From assembly GCA_947165785.1 (NCBI GenBank), contig CAMVBS010000018.1:1-37602 (forward strand): a stretch of DNA of 37,602 bases, written 5' to 3'. The DNA is from an uncultured Clostridia bacterium. GTDB lineage: Bacteria > Bacillota > Clostridia > Saccharofermentanales > Saccharofermentanaceae. Under the pieces are notes generated by a model that made no database searches, had not been told where the DNA came from, and saw only the letters and a program-made list of their open reading frames with translations. This document shows positions 10,381-17,977 of this stretch, in pieces (positions within the stretch are counted from its first letter, which is position 1; every line of letters begins with the position of its first letter). Position numbers and translations under genes: made by a program.

Positions 10381-10417
10381 ATGCAAACACACTTTTTCGA
10401 GCTATTTGATCAGGAAA

Positions 10418-11299
10418 TCACGAACACATCTCATCGGAGATATCAAAGACATAAAATCTCTTGTACTTATAGTTTATCTTACTGTCGATGATCTCAGACT
10501 TGAGATTGTAATAGTCGGGATCGATATTTCTAAAGAAGTCAAATGTAGATGAATGTTCCTTATAGACCGTAAGGTCAGTAACGACCTTACCCTTACTGTT
10601 GAGTTCAAAATCATTGAGGGCCGCACAGTCGTATACATCCTTTTCTTCACCGCTGTCGGATCTCATCGTTATCTTTACTATGGAGTAGAGATAACAGTCA
10701 TTTTCAGTAGTGATAAGGTATGAGTTAATGATCTCCGGATCACCTTCACGCTCCCAGGTCTCACCGGACAAATCTGTATAAGAGTCGATATCCTCCTTTT
10801 CCCTGTCAATGATCGCCTCACGTATCGAATCATAAAGTTCACTGTCAAATTCGGCAGGAGTAAGCCTTGAACCCGGATCCCATTCATCCGCCTGAGCCAG
10901 TTTGGCCTCACGGTTCTTTATGTTTCTTCGTTCCTCCACTTTACTGGATGCAAACAAAAGAAGGCAGAACAGAGCAGATATGAGTAATGGGACCATGATT
11001 ATGTTACGTAAGGTCCTGAAAAAATCACGTCTTTCCTTGATAACCTCTTCCTTTTTCTTAAGCTTGTACTCCTCTTCCTTGATCGCATTCATTTCCTTGT
11101 AGCGGGCTTCGAGTGCGGCAGTACTTCTTTCAAGCGAGAGTCGGATGTATTCTTCAGCGTTTTGGATGTATTCATACTCGACATCCGATGAATCCTTCTG
11201 GATATCAAAAGTGCCTCCGCAGTACGCGCAGAACAGTTTCTCACCGTCCTGCTTAAGAGGGCCGTTACAATTCCTGCAATTAAGGTCTCTTAACTTCAT
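10418..11299 (-). CDS. Zinc-ribbon, single-membrane-segment protein, paralogue 1 of 3
   Basis: This 293-residue protein is not a family I can name. An N-terminal zinc ribbon has cysteines at 8, 11, 24 and 27 (CRNC and CAYC). A charged helix follows to about 95, rich in Glu, Lys and Arg, then one membrane segment at about 98-118, then a polar domain of about 170 residues. By the positive-inside rule the ribbon faces the cytoplasm and the C-terminal domain faces outward. Its start overlaps the stop of paralogue 2 by ATGA, and a GGGAGGTG site lies just upstream, so it is the last gene of the trio. It shares the CxxC ribbon spacing and a following 'DVEY' with paralogue 2; the outer domains have diverged strongly. 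A role in metal sensing or envelope signalling is speculation. Confidence 0.85.
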   Translation of the reverse strand: MKLRDLNCRNCNGPLKQDGEKLFCAYCGGTFDIQKDSSDVEYEYIQNAEEYIRLSLERSTAALEARYKEMNAIKEEEYKLKKKEEVIKERRDFFRTLRNIIMVPLLISALFCLLLFASSKVEERRNIKNREAKLAQADEWDPGSRLTPAEFDSELYDSIREAIIDREKEDIDSYTDLSGETWEREGDPEIINSYLITTENDCYLYSIVKITMRSDSGEEKDVYDCAALNDFELNSKGKVVTDLTVYKEHSSTFDFFRNIDPDYYNLKSEIIDSKINYKYKRFYVFDISDEMCS

Positions 11300-12198
11300 G
11301 CATCTTCACCTCCCTTGCCGAAGAATTCGGAAAGATCGATCTTTTCCGCTCCGTCGAAATTCTCTCTCTCGAGCTGTCCCAACTCATAATAAGAATGATA
11401 ACTGACATCGACCGCACCGTAATGCTCAGGATCAAAACCGATTCTTCCGTTTGGCTTTTTCTCGACATTATCGAATTCCGCATAAGTGTATATATCCACT
11501 GTCTCGTCTTCATCCGTATCAGTCATCCTGTAGGTTGCTCTATACGCGATATAGAACTTATTACGGGTATAATCTCTCCCTCTGAACTCTTTTGTCTCGG
11601 AAGTGATATATGCAGCGACAGGAGTCGGAAGGCCGACTATCTCGCATGTTCTTTCTTCTCCGTAGATCTCTGTGACGTACGGTTCAAACAATTCACCCGA
11701 GCGGAACCAGATACCGTCAGCTGAAGCATTGTAGATAAAATTCGGATCAGCGAGGATCTGCTCGGCAGAAAGAGTTCTGGCCTCAGCCTCATCTTTACCG
11801 CGCAGTTTACTCTCGATACGGGAAGGTGCTGCTACCACGGTAATGATATAAACGATAAGTCCGATCATTAAGATGAACATCATCGAAAAAGTGATAACAG
11901 TCGTAACGAGAGCACTTACGGCTGTTCTTGTTCTTTTTTGTATCTCATACTGAGCTTTTCTTCTGGCTTCCTCATCCTTATACGCTTCGCGGAACTCGAA
12001 ATCCTTTTTGAGCACCTCTTTATCGCGCTCGATCATCATCCTCGTTCTGTCAGCCTCAGTTAAAAGTCTTGAGTATTCAACATCCGTGTCTTCATAATCA
12101 ACTTCAAAAGCAGCACCGCAACTGCTGCAGTAAAATTTGTCACACTGCTGGTTCAAAAGACCGCTGCAACGCGGGCATTTAAGATCAGTAAGTTTCAT
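11296..12198 (-). CDS. Zinc-ribbon, single-membrane-segment protein, paralogue 2 of 3
   Basis: This 300-residue protein has the same plan as its neighbours. The ribbon cysteines are at 8, 11, 24 and 27 (CPRC and CSSC). A charged helix (about 45-95) is rich in Arg, Lys and Glu; the membrane segment spans about 98-122; an outer domain of about 175 residues follows. The first residues, MKLTDLKCPRC, are very close to MKLRDLNCRNC of paralogue 1, and the 'DTDVEY' after the ribbon is also shared. AAGGAGG lies upstream of the ATG, and the gap to paralogue 3 is 24 bases. The C-terminal domain has a strand-like 'FYIAYRATYRM..VDIYTYAEFD' pattern (split here by a gap) that recalls 'YLYSIVKITMR..DVYDCAALND' in paralogue 1, suggesting a common fold. 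No function is assigned. Confidence 0.85.
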   Translation of the reverse strand: MKLTDLKCPRCSGLLNQQCDKFYCSSCGAAFEVDYEDTDVEYSRLLTEADRTRMMIERDKEVLKKDFEFREAYKDEEARRKAQYEIQKRTRTAVSALVTTVITFSMMFILMIGLIVYIITVVAAPSRIESKLRGKDEAEARTLSAEQILADPNFIYNASADGIWFRSGELFEPYVTEIYGEERTCEIVGLPTPVAAYITSETKEFRGRDYTRNKFYIAYRATYRMTDTDEDETVDIYTYAEFDNVEKKPNGRIGFDPEHYGAVDVSYHSYYELGQLERENFDGAEKIDLSEFFGKGGEDA

Positions 12199-12222
12199 CT
12201 CCCGGCCTCCTTACCAAAAAGA

Positions 12223-13089
12223 TCAGCTGTTCGAAAAGTCAATGTCGGTCTTACCTATAACATTGCCTTTCCCAACGATAATTCGGTCGAACGATTCCCT
12301 GTCATAAACCGAAATATCTTTTTCCTTGTCATACACTTCGCGGGTGTGAGGCGAATAGTCGAGCCTGTATCCGTTCTCACAATCCTTGTCTTTGTGGATA
12401 ATGAAATAGACCGGACAACAGATATCATATCTTTCACCTGTCTCAACATCCTCAAATACCGCATTGTAGACAAAGTAGATATTGTCAACCTGCTCCATAG
12501 ATAAGACAAATACATCTTCAAGAGTGTATTCCCCTGTCGACATTGCTGTTATCTCAGGATCTCCAAAAACGAGTTTGCCTGAATTATAGTATTTCATCTC
12601 ATATTCGGCAGATTCATAGAGTTTTTGCATTGCCTCGGTATCTGCTTCGATAAGTGATGCATCAACAGGCACTCTGGCAGCATTCTCCCCATCCTCATCT
12701 GTCTCAGATATATCGGAGGGTTCTTTAGAACCGACGTTTTTCAGGAACAATCCCGAAAAATGGAGCATGTATCCCATAGTATAGAGAATGAGCATAGGGA
12801 CAGAGATAACGATCGCACATATGATCACCGTGCTCTTGTTTGAAAACCTTACTCGTTTGGCGTCATTTTCCCTGGACTTCCGATCAAGTTCCTGTCTTGT
12901 GGAATTCACTTCCTGAACACGTGTTTTCCATGCTGCCTCTCTCTCGGCAGCAGTCTCCTCACGTACTCTCCTGACATCCTGTATATCATGATCAACGGCA
13001 AATGAACTTCCGCAACTTTCACATACGTATCTGTCCTTATGAAGTTCAAGTATTCCGTTACAGTTGGGGCAGGTCTTGCGCATAGTCAT
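12223..13089 (-). CDS. Zinc-ribbon, single-membrane-segment protein, paralogue 3 of 3 (first gene of the trio)
   Basis: About 288 residues. Three in-frame ATGs follow AGGAGGT (13095, 13089 and 13083). The first is only one base from the site and the third 13, so the middle one, 7 bases away, is the best start. The ribbon cysteines are then at 7, 10, 23 and 26 (CPNC and CESC). A helix rich in Arg, Glu and Lys follows (to about 85), then a membrane segment near 86-108, an acidic linker (SDISETDEDGE) and an outer domain with 'FVYNAVFEDVETGERYDICC', which aligns by eye with the strand patterns of the other two. This is the most diverged member. It has its own promoter and is the promoter-proximal gene of the trio. 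Confidence 0.82.
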   Translation of the reverse strand: MTMRKTCPNCNGILELHKDRYVCESCGSSFAVDHDIQDVRRVREETAAEREAAWKTRVQEVNSTRQELDRKSRENDAKRVRFSNKSTVIICAIVISVPMLILYTMGYMLHFSGLFLKNVGSKEPSDISETDEDGENAARVPVDASLIEADTEAMQKLYESAEYEMKYYNSGKLVFGDPEITAMSTGEYTLEDVFVLSMEQVDNIYFVYNAVFEDVETGERYDICCPVYFIIHKDKDCENGYRLDYSPHTREVYDKEKDISVYDRESFDRIIVGKGNVIGKTDIDFSNS

Positions 13090-13123
13090 AGTCATACCTC
13101 CTCAATCATAAACACTCACTTGC

Positions 13124-13132
13124 ATTATATCA
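13124..13132 (-). promoter_or_regulatory. Extended -10 promoter of the zinc-ribbon trio
   Basis: The minus strand has TGATATAAT (13132-13124), a perfect TATAAT with the TG of an extended -10, about 35 bases before the start of paralogue 3. No good -35 lies at the normal distance, consistent with an extended -10 promoter or an activator-dependent one. Confidence 0.55.
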
Positions 13133-13161
13133 TCGAAAAAGTTGATTATTTCAGCCTGCAA

Positions 13162-13199
13162 TGACCAATACGGTCACCTAAATGCCTTAAAGCGGTCAC
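13162..13199. repeat. CGGTCAC direct repeats with an inverted half-site upstream of the zinc-ribbon promoter
   Basis: CGGTCAC occurs at 13171-13177 and 13193-13199, spaced 22 bases (about two helical turns). The inverted half TGACC lies at 13162-13166. The outer copy covers the feoB stop codon. The set lies about 45-80 bases upstream of the expected transcript start of the zinc-ribbon genes, where an activator would bind. No regulator is identified. Confidence 0.4.
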
Positions 13200-15196
13200 A
13201 TCACCAAAAGAAGGAGCCTGTAGATAAGGAAAGCGATCACCCAGGCGTACACGGACTGGGAAAGTGCAACTATCGTACCCTTCGTCTTGTTGCCGAACTC
13301 TTTGCGGATAGCTGCAAACGAAGCTACACAAGGAGTATAAAGAAGCGTAAAGACAAGGAACGAATAAGCCGATGCGGTAGTAAAAAGATCCGTAATGGCA
13401 ACATCTTTGGTAGTAAGTACCTCAAGGATACTTACGACTGCTTCCTTGGCCATAAAGCCTGAGATAAGAGCCGTAGCAGCTCGCCAATTGCCGAATCCCA
13501 ATGGTTTAAAGACCGGAGCGATAAACTTCGCTATCATTGCTAGCATGCCGCTCTCGGTGTCTGTAACAGTGTTAAATCTAATGTCAAAGCTCTGCAGGAA
13601 CCAGATCAGGACAGATGCCACAAAGATTACAGTAAACGCTCTGACGATGAAGTCCTTAGCTTTTTCGAAAAGGAGCATGAGAGTCGTTTTGGCGCCCGGG
13701 ATCCTGTAGTTAGGAAGCTCCATTACGAACGGTACGGACTTGCCTTTGTAAAGTGTATGCTTAAGGATAAGGCCCATAAGTATCGCAAGCACAAGTCCGA
13801 GGATATAAAGGGACAATGTAACAAGTCCCGTATGCTCAGGGAAAAATATGGATGACATAAAACCATAGATAGGGAGCTTAGCCGTACAGCTCATGAACGG
13901 AAGGAGCATGATAGTCATCTTCCTGTCACGTTCGGAAGAAAGCGTTCTTGTTGAAAGGACTGCAGGAACAGTGCATCCGAAGCCTACAAGGAGCGGAACA
14001 AAGCTCTTGCCCGATAGTCCGATCTTACGAAGGAGCTTATCCATGATATATGCAACACGGGCCATATAACCCGAATCTTCCATCAAAGACAGGAAAAGGA
14101 AAAGAACGATGATGGTAGGAAGGAACGACAGGATGCTTCCTACGCCGTTAAGAGCACCGTCACACAAAAGACCGATGACAACAGGATTGGTTCCGAAATC
14201 GGTAAGTCCCGTCCTTACTGCTTCTATGCCCTTTTCTATGATAGTCTCGCAAAAAGTTGTGAGGTTTCCGCCGATGAGGTCAAAGGAAAGGTAGAATACG
14301 ATGCCCATGATCAGGAAGAAGATAGGTAGACCTACATATTTGTTGGTGAATACCTTATCAGCAGCAACGGAGATCCTGTGCTGCTTACTGTCTTTGTTGG
14401 TCTTCGTTACCGTTTTCGAGACTGCATCCTGAATGAATTCATAACGCATATCGGCAATAGCTGCCTGGGCATCGACGCCTGCTTCCTTCTCAAGCTCGAT
14501 AAGAGTATGCTCGATAGTCTCGATCTCGTTATCTGAGAGCTTAAGCCTTTGAGCCATGGACTCATCGCCCTCGACTAGCTTTGTTGCAGCAAATCTCCTG
14601 CTGATACCGACGTCAGCCGAATGATCCTCGATCATATGCATGAGAGCATGGATCGCCCTGTGGACTTCGCCTGTACAAAAGTCAACGACCTTAGGTTTCT
14701 CTTTATTCTCGACAGTCTTAATGAATACGTCCTTAAGTTCCTCGATACCCTCACCCTTGGCTGCCGAGATAGGAACTACGGGAACTCCGAGGATCTCGGA
14801 CAGTTTTTTGGTATCGATGCTTCCGCCGTTGGACTCGACTTCGTCCATCATGTTGAGAGCGATGACCATAGGAAGACCGAGTTCTTCAAGCTGGAGCGTG
14901 AGGTAAAGATTACGTTCTATGTTGGAAGCATCGACGATGTTTAAGATACCGTCAGGCTTCTCGTTAAAGATATAGTCACGTGAGACTATCTCTTCGCTGG
15001 AATACGGAGAGAGAGAATAGATACCGGGAAGATCCACGATCTTAACATCAGATCCGTTCTTGACTTTCCTTACGGTACCGATCTTCTGTTCGACCGTAAC
15101 GCCCGGGAAATTACCGACGTGCTGATTGGAGCCGGTAAGAGCATTGAAGAGCGTAGTCTTACCGCAGTTCTGGTTTCCTACGAGGGCAAGTATCAT
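13196..15196 (-). CDS. feoB: Ferrous iron transport protein B
   Basis: This 666-residue inner-membrane Fe(II) transporter has an N-terminal GTPase. G1 is GNQNCGKT (7-14), the G2 Thr lies in PGVTVEQ (31-37), G3 is DLPG (55-58), G4 is NMMD (115-118) and G5 is SAA (144-146). The membrane part has the paired gate motifs GFGCTVPAVLSTR (405-417) and CTAKLPIYGF (437-446). The last segments include TPCVASFAAI near 621-630. The length is close to the short Gram-positive FeoB. The start ATG overlaps the feoA stop (ATGA), and GGGAG lies 6 bases upstream of the ATG. No separate feoC is seen. Confidence 0.97.
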   Translation of the reverse strand: MILALVGNQNCGKTTLFNALTGSNQHVGNFPGVTVEQKIGTVRKVKNGSDVKIVDLPGIYSLSPYSSEEIVSRDYIFNEKPDGILNIVDASNIERNLYLTLQLEELGLPMVIALNMMDEVESNGGSIDTKKLSEILGVPVVPISAAKGEGIEELKDVFIKTVENKEKPKVVDFCTGEVHRAIHALMHMIEDHSADVGISRRFAATKLVEGDESMAQRLKLSDNEIETIEHTLIELEKEAGVDAQAAIADMRYEFIQDAVSKTVTKTNKDSKQHRISVAADKVFTNKYVGLPIFFLIMGIVFYLSFDLIGGNLTTFCETIIEKGIEAVRTGLTDFGTNPVVIGLLCDGALNGVGSILSFLPTIIVLFLFLSLMEDSGYMARVAYIMDKLLRKIGLSGKSFVPLLVGFGCTVPAVLSTRTLSSERDRKMTIMLLPFMSCTAKLPIYGFMSSIFFPEHTGLVTLSLYILGLVLAILMGLILKHTLYKGKSVPFVMELPNYRIPGAKTTLMLLFEKAKDFIVRAFTVIFVASVLIWFLQSFDIRFNTVTDTESGMLAMIAKFIAPVFKPLGFGNWRAATALISGFMAKEAVVSILEVLTTKDVAITDLFTTASAYSFLVFTLLYTPCVASFAAIRKEFGNKTKGTIVALSQSVYAWVIAFLIYRLLLLVM

Positions 15197-15483
15197 TTAG
15201 CGCTCCCCCTCTTCTTTTTATTGGAACCGCAATTGGAACAGTCTCCGCTGCAAATGGATGAAAGAGGTGAAATATCGATATTATCGGCATCCTCGAGCCT
15301 TAATGTCAGTCTGTAGCCTCTGAGGTTGAGCTCGATAGGATCACCCATCGGTGCAACGGCACGTACAGTAACACATGTATTCGGGGTAAGTCCCATATCC
15401 AAAAGATGGCCTCTCAGGGCCTTCTGGCCGTTAACAGCCGTGATCATGGCTGATTTGCCGACTTTAAGTTCACTTAGCTTCAT
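15193..15483 (-). CDS. feoA: Ferrous iron transport protein A with a Cys-rich tail
   Basis: This 96-residue SH3-fold protein assists FeoB at the membrane. The FeoA core runs to about residue 72 (HLLDMGLTPNTCVTV, then APMGDPIELNLRGYRLTLR). Past the usual end is a tail with C78, C82 and C85 (CSGDCSNC) and then a basic stretch (KKKRG). The ATG at 15483 is chosen because AGAGGTG lies 7 bases before it; an upstream in-frame ATG 8 codons earlier has no such site. The gene overlaps feoB by 4 bases. The Cys tail could bind iron or an Fe-S cluster, doing part of a FeoC-like job, but this is inference. Confidence 0.93.
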   Translation of the reverse strand: MKLSELKVGKSAMITAVNGQKALRGHLLDMGLTPNTCVTVRAVAPMGDPIELNLRGYRLTLRLEDADNIDISPLSSICSGDCSNCGSNKKKRGSAK

Positions 15484-15512
15484 TACAAAACACCTCTTCT
15501 TTTTCAAGAAAT

Positions 15513-15541
15513 ATTATGTAATCAGCAGTATAAAAAATCAA
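15513..15541 (-). promoter_or_regulatory. Promoter of feoAB
   Basis: The minus strand has TTGATT (15541-15536), a 17-base spacer and CATAAT (15518-15513), about 30 bases before feoA. It lies right at the end of the small membrane ORF, so feoAB can be transcribed independently of it. I see no clear Fur-type palindrome. Confidence 0.5.
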
Positions 15542-15682
15542 TCAGAAAATCTGTATAAGGAAATATATGTCGAGTACCAGACAAAGTAGGCAGATTGCAC
15601 CGCAAATGAGGTAAAGGATCTTTCTTTGCCTCATCTTTTTCTTGCCTTCATCGCGAAAAATGTTGTCTTGCTGTCTCGACAC
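15542..15682 (-). CDS. Small single-span membrane protein (46 aa, GTG start)
   Basis: A short frame reads from GTG at 15682 to TGA at 15544-15542. The GTG is preceded by GGGAG at a spacing of 7. The product begins MSRQQDNIFRDEGKKKMRQR, a polar, basic N-terminus, followed by one hydrophobic segment (about 22-45, with LICGAICLLCLVLDIYFLI) and then ends. By the positive-inside rule the N-terminus is cytoplasmic. It lies 58 bases upstream of feoA on the same strand. The well-placed ribosome site and the clean basic-head/hydrophobic-tail layout argue for a real gene. I recognise no family. A role in iron uptake rests only on position. Confidence 0.6.
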   Translation of the reverse strand: MSRQQDNIFRDEGKKKMRQRKILYLICGAICLLCLVLDIYFLIQIF

Positions 15683-15713
15683 GGATTTTCTCCCATATTA
15701 TCGGTATAGTGAG

Positions 15714-15719
15714 ATTATA
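15714..15719 (-). promoter_or_regulatory. Possible -10 of the small membrane ORF
   Basis: TATAAT on the minus strand, about 32 bases before the GTG start. No convincing -35 stands at 16-18 bases, so this is a weak call. Confidence 0.3.
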
Positions 15720-15886
15720 CAAGGGTCTGAGCCAAGAAACTTTTCAAGTATGTGACATTAAATGACATATATGTTAAAAACTGTAGTTTTCAATAGTTAA
15801 CTTGCGTTAATTATGAATTCATTTTTTGTCACATCTGAGGATCTTTTCTGTGCAAGATAAGACAGCTAACCGCAAAATATCCTATA

Positions 15887-15915
15887 TTTCCCCTGCCGTA
15901 AACTGATATTATATT
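15887..15915 (+). promoter_or_regulatory. Possible promoter of pyk
   Basis: TTTCCC (15887-15892), 17 bases, then TATATT (15910-15915); TATTAT overlaps as an alternative -10. It lies about 37 bases before the pyk ATG. The -35 is poor. The 269-base region between the small ORF and pyk also holds two TGACAT copies near 15753 and 15764 but no recognised riboswitch. Confidence 0.35.
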
Positions 15916-15951
15916 AGTGTGCAAAAATACTAAAAACGGAGAAAACAACCT

Positions 15952-17715
15952 ATGTGTTTCAGAAAGACTAAGATCATATGCACTTTAGGCCCTGCAGTAG
16001 ACTCCGACGAGATGATACGAGAACTCATGCTCGGCGGAATGAACGTGTGCCGTCTCAACATGAGTCACGGAGATCACGCAGAGCATCAGCAAAGGATAGA
16101 CAGGGTCAAAAGGATCAGAGAGGAGCTCGATCTGCCTGTGGCACTGCTTCTCGACACCAAAGGTCCTGAGATAAGAACGGGAGTATTCAAAGATCACAAA
16201 GTAACATTGAAGGAAGGCGACAAGGTTACCATCAAATCAGAAGACGTTGAAGGAACCGCTGAAGCATTCTCCATAAGCTATAAGGATCTTGCCAAGGATG
16301 TTACCACAGGTTCCAAGATCCTGATCGATGACGGTCTCATTGAACTTGAAGTAACCAAGATAAGCGGCAAGGACATCATATGCGTAGTACGTAACGGCGG
16401 AGATGTATCTGACAGAAAGAGCATCAATGTTCCGGGAGCAAACCTGAACCTCCCTTCCCTCACTGACAAGGACAGAGACGATATCCTCTTTGCGGTCGAG
16501 AATGAATTCGACTTCATCGCCGCATCATTCGTACGTAAGGCAAAAGACGTTCAGGAGATAAGACGAGTCCTCGATCAGGCAGGAGAGCACGGCATCTGCA
16601 TCATCTCCAAGATCGAGAACAAAGAAGGCATCACCAACTTCGACGAGATCCTGAAAGTCTCTGACGGCATCATGGTCGCAAGAGGTGACTTGGGAGTCGA
16701 GATCCCTGCAGCCGAAGTTCCTCCGATCCAGAAGACCTGTATCCAGGTTTCACATCAGATGGGTAAGATATCCATTACCGCAACACAGATGCTCGATTCA
16801 ATGATACGTAATCCGCGTCCGACACGAGCAGAAGTCTCTGATGTAGCCAACGCCATCTACGACGGAACATCCGCAGTCATGCTCTCAGGCGAGACTGCAT
16901 CAGGAAAGTATCCGCTCGAAGCTCTTAAGATGATGGTAGAGATCGCAGAACAGACAGAGAATTCGATAAATTACTGGAAGAGATTCGTTAACCAGAATAT
17001 CCCTATGCTCCCTTCTGTCGGTAACGCCATAAGCCATGCTTCATGTACGACGGCAATGGACCTTGACGCAAAGGCCATCATCTCACTTACTCACGCAGGC
17101 CGAACGGCAAGGATGCTCTCCCGTTTCCGTCCGGGCTGCCCTATCATATCAACGACGGTATTTCCTCGCGTCCAGCGTCAGCTTAACCTTAGCTGGGGAG
17201 TAATTCCTATCCTCGTTCCTGAGGTAACATCAACGGATGAACTCTTCGAAGTCGGTATCGAGTGCGCTTCCAAGGCGGGCTTTTTAAGCGACGGTGACCT
17301 CGTCGTAATGACGGGCGGTACTCCTGTAGGAATGTCGGGAACCACCAACACGATAAAGGTCCAGACGATAGGATCTTCCATCACCAGCGGCAAGGGCCTT
17401 CCTTCCGAAAACGCGAAACACAATATAACTTCGGGAACAGTCTGCCTCATAAGAGATCCTGAGCACGCCGATTTCTCGAAGATCGATGCACCTGATGATC
17501 TGATACTCGTTGCACCTTATACGACTAATGCCATGATGCCGCTTATAAGACGCGCCAAGGTACTGGTCGTCGAAGATGACGATCCTTCATGCCATACGGC
17601 AACCGTAGCAGCGGCTCTTGATATCCCTGCCGTTCTTTCCTGTTCCAACGCTACCAAGCTCTTAAACAACGGAAGGACTGTTACGGTAGATACGGTCAAA
17701 GGAAGCGTAAGCTGA
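15952..17715 (+). CDS. pyk: Pyruvate kinase with C-terminal PEP-utiliser domain
   Basis: This 587-residue cytoplasmic enzyme turns phosphoenolpyruvate and ADP into pyruvate and ATP, the last step of glycolysis. It starts with KTKIICTLGPAVDS and has LLLDTKGPEIRTG; the Glu in GPEIR is the form seen in K+-dependent enzymes. Other marks are SKIENKEG with the catalytic Lys, and MVARGDLGVEIP. The last ~110 residues form the extra mobile domain of Bacillus-type enzymes: SGTVCLIRD, then DDPSCHTATVAAALDIPAVL. The length matches that class (about 585). GGAG lies 10 bases before the ATG. The gene stands alone between its own promoter region and terminators. Confidence 0.97.
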   Translation: MCFRKTKIICTLGPAVDSDEMIRELMLGGMNVCRLNMSHGDHAEHQQRIDRVKRIREELDLPVALLLDTKGPEIRTGVFKDHKVTLKEGDKVTIKSEDVEGTAEAFSISYKDLAKDVTTGSKILIDDGLIELEVTKISGKDIICVVRNGGDVSDRKSINVPGANLNLPSLTDKDRDDILFAVENEFDFIAASFVRKAKDVQEIRRVLDQAGEHGICIISKIENKEGITNFDEILKVSDGIMVARGDLGVEIPAAEVPPIQKTCIQVSHQMGKISITATQMLDSMIRNPRPTRAEVSDVANAIYDGTSAVMLSGETASGKYPLEALKMMVEIAEQTENSINYWKRFVNQNIPMLPSVGNAISHASCTTAMDLDAKAIISLTHAGRTARMLSRFRPGCPIISTTVFPRVQRQLNLSWGVIPILVPEVTSTDELFEVGIECASKAGFLSDGDLVVMTGGTPVGMSGTTNTIKVQTIGSSITSGKGLPSENAKHNITSGTVCLIRDPEHADFSKIDAPDDLILVAPYTTNAMMPLIRRAKVLVVEDDDPSCHTATVAAALDIPAVLSCSNATKLLNNGRTVTVDTVKGSVS

Positions 17716-17742
17716 TACGATCGGTCAATACGTAACGTAACG

Positions 17743-17772
17743 AAGACCACATCTTGAAGGTGTGGTCTTTTT
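17743..17772 (+). terminator. Intrinsic terminator after pyk
   Basis: AAGACCACA and TGTGGTCTT form a 9-bp stem plus a T-G wobble around a 7-base loop (CTTGAAG), followed directly by a run of T. It begins 27 bases after the pyk stop. Confidence 0.85.
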
Positions 17773-17791
17773 ATGCGCGAAAAAGCGTTGT

Positions 17792-17815
17792 AAGTGCTGG
17801 CATCAGGCACTTTTT
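17792..17815 (+). terminator. Second hairpin with T tract after pyk
   Basis: AAGTGC-TG pairs with CA-GGCACTT with one bulged C around loop GCAT, followed by TTTTT. It could back up the first terminator 20 bases upstream. Confidence 0.5.
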
Positions 17816-17916
17816 CGAGGATGATGATATAGATAATGCTCAATATTTCATGTGCATTATGTATATTCTCAAAGCCTTACGGCAAGGCATTTTTGAGGAC
17901 TATGCGAACGTTCGTT

Positions 17917-17946
17917 TTGGGAGTTTACCCGATAATATGCTATAAT
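17917..17946 (+). promoter_or_regulatory. Promoter of the SH3b/3D - RNase J - carbonic anhydrase unit
   Basis: TTGGGA (17917-17922), 18 bases, then a perfect TATAAT (17941-17946). The expected transcript start is near 17953, which makes the ATG at 17957 almost leaderless and favours the later ATG at 17978. Confidence 0.6.
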
Positions 17947-17977
17947 TAATATAACTATGCGCTCTTTTGGGGGTACG

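Noticed and set aside
10299..10417. T-box leader ahead of proS
   Set aside because: The gap is only about 120 bases, already holds a promoter close to the gene, and shows no T-box sequence or terminator hairpin.
15484..15951. Riboswitch or Fur box upstream of feoA or pyk
   Set aside because: I found only short TGACAT and TGTCACAT elements; no known riboswitch core or convincing Fur palindrome is visible.
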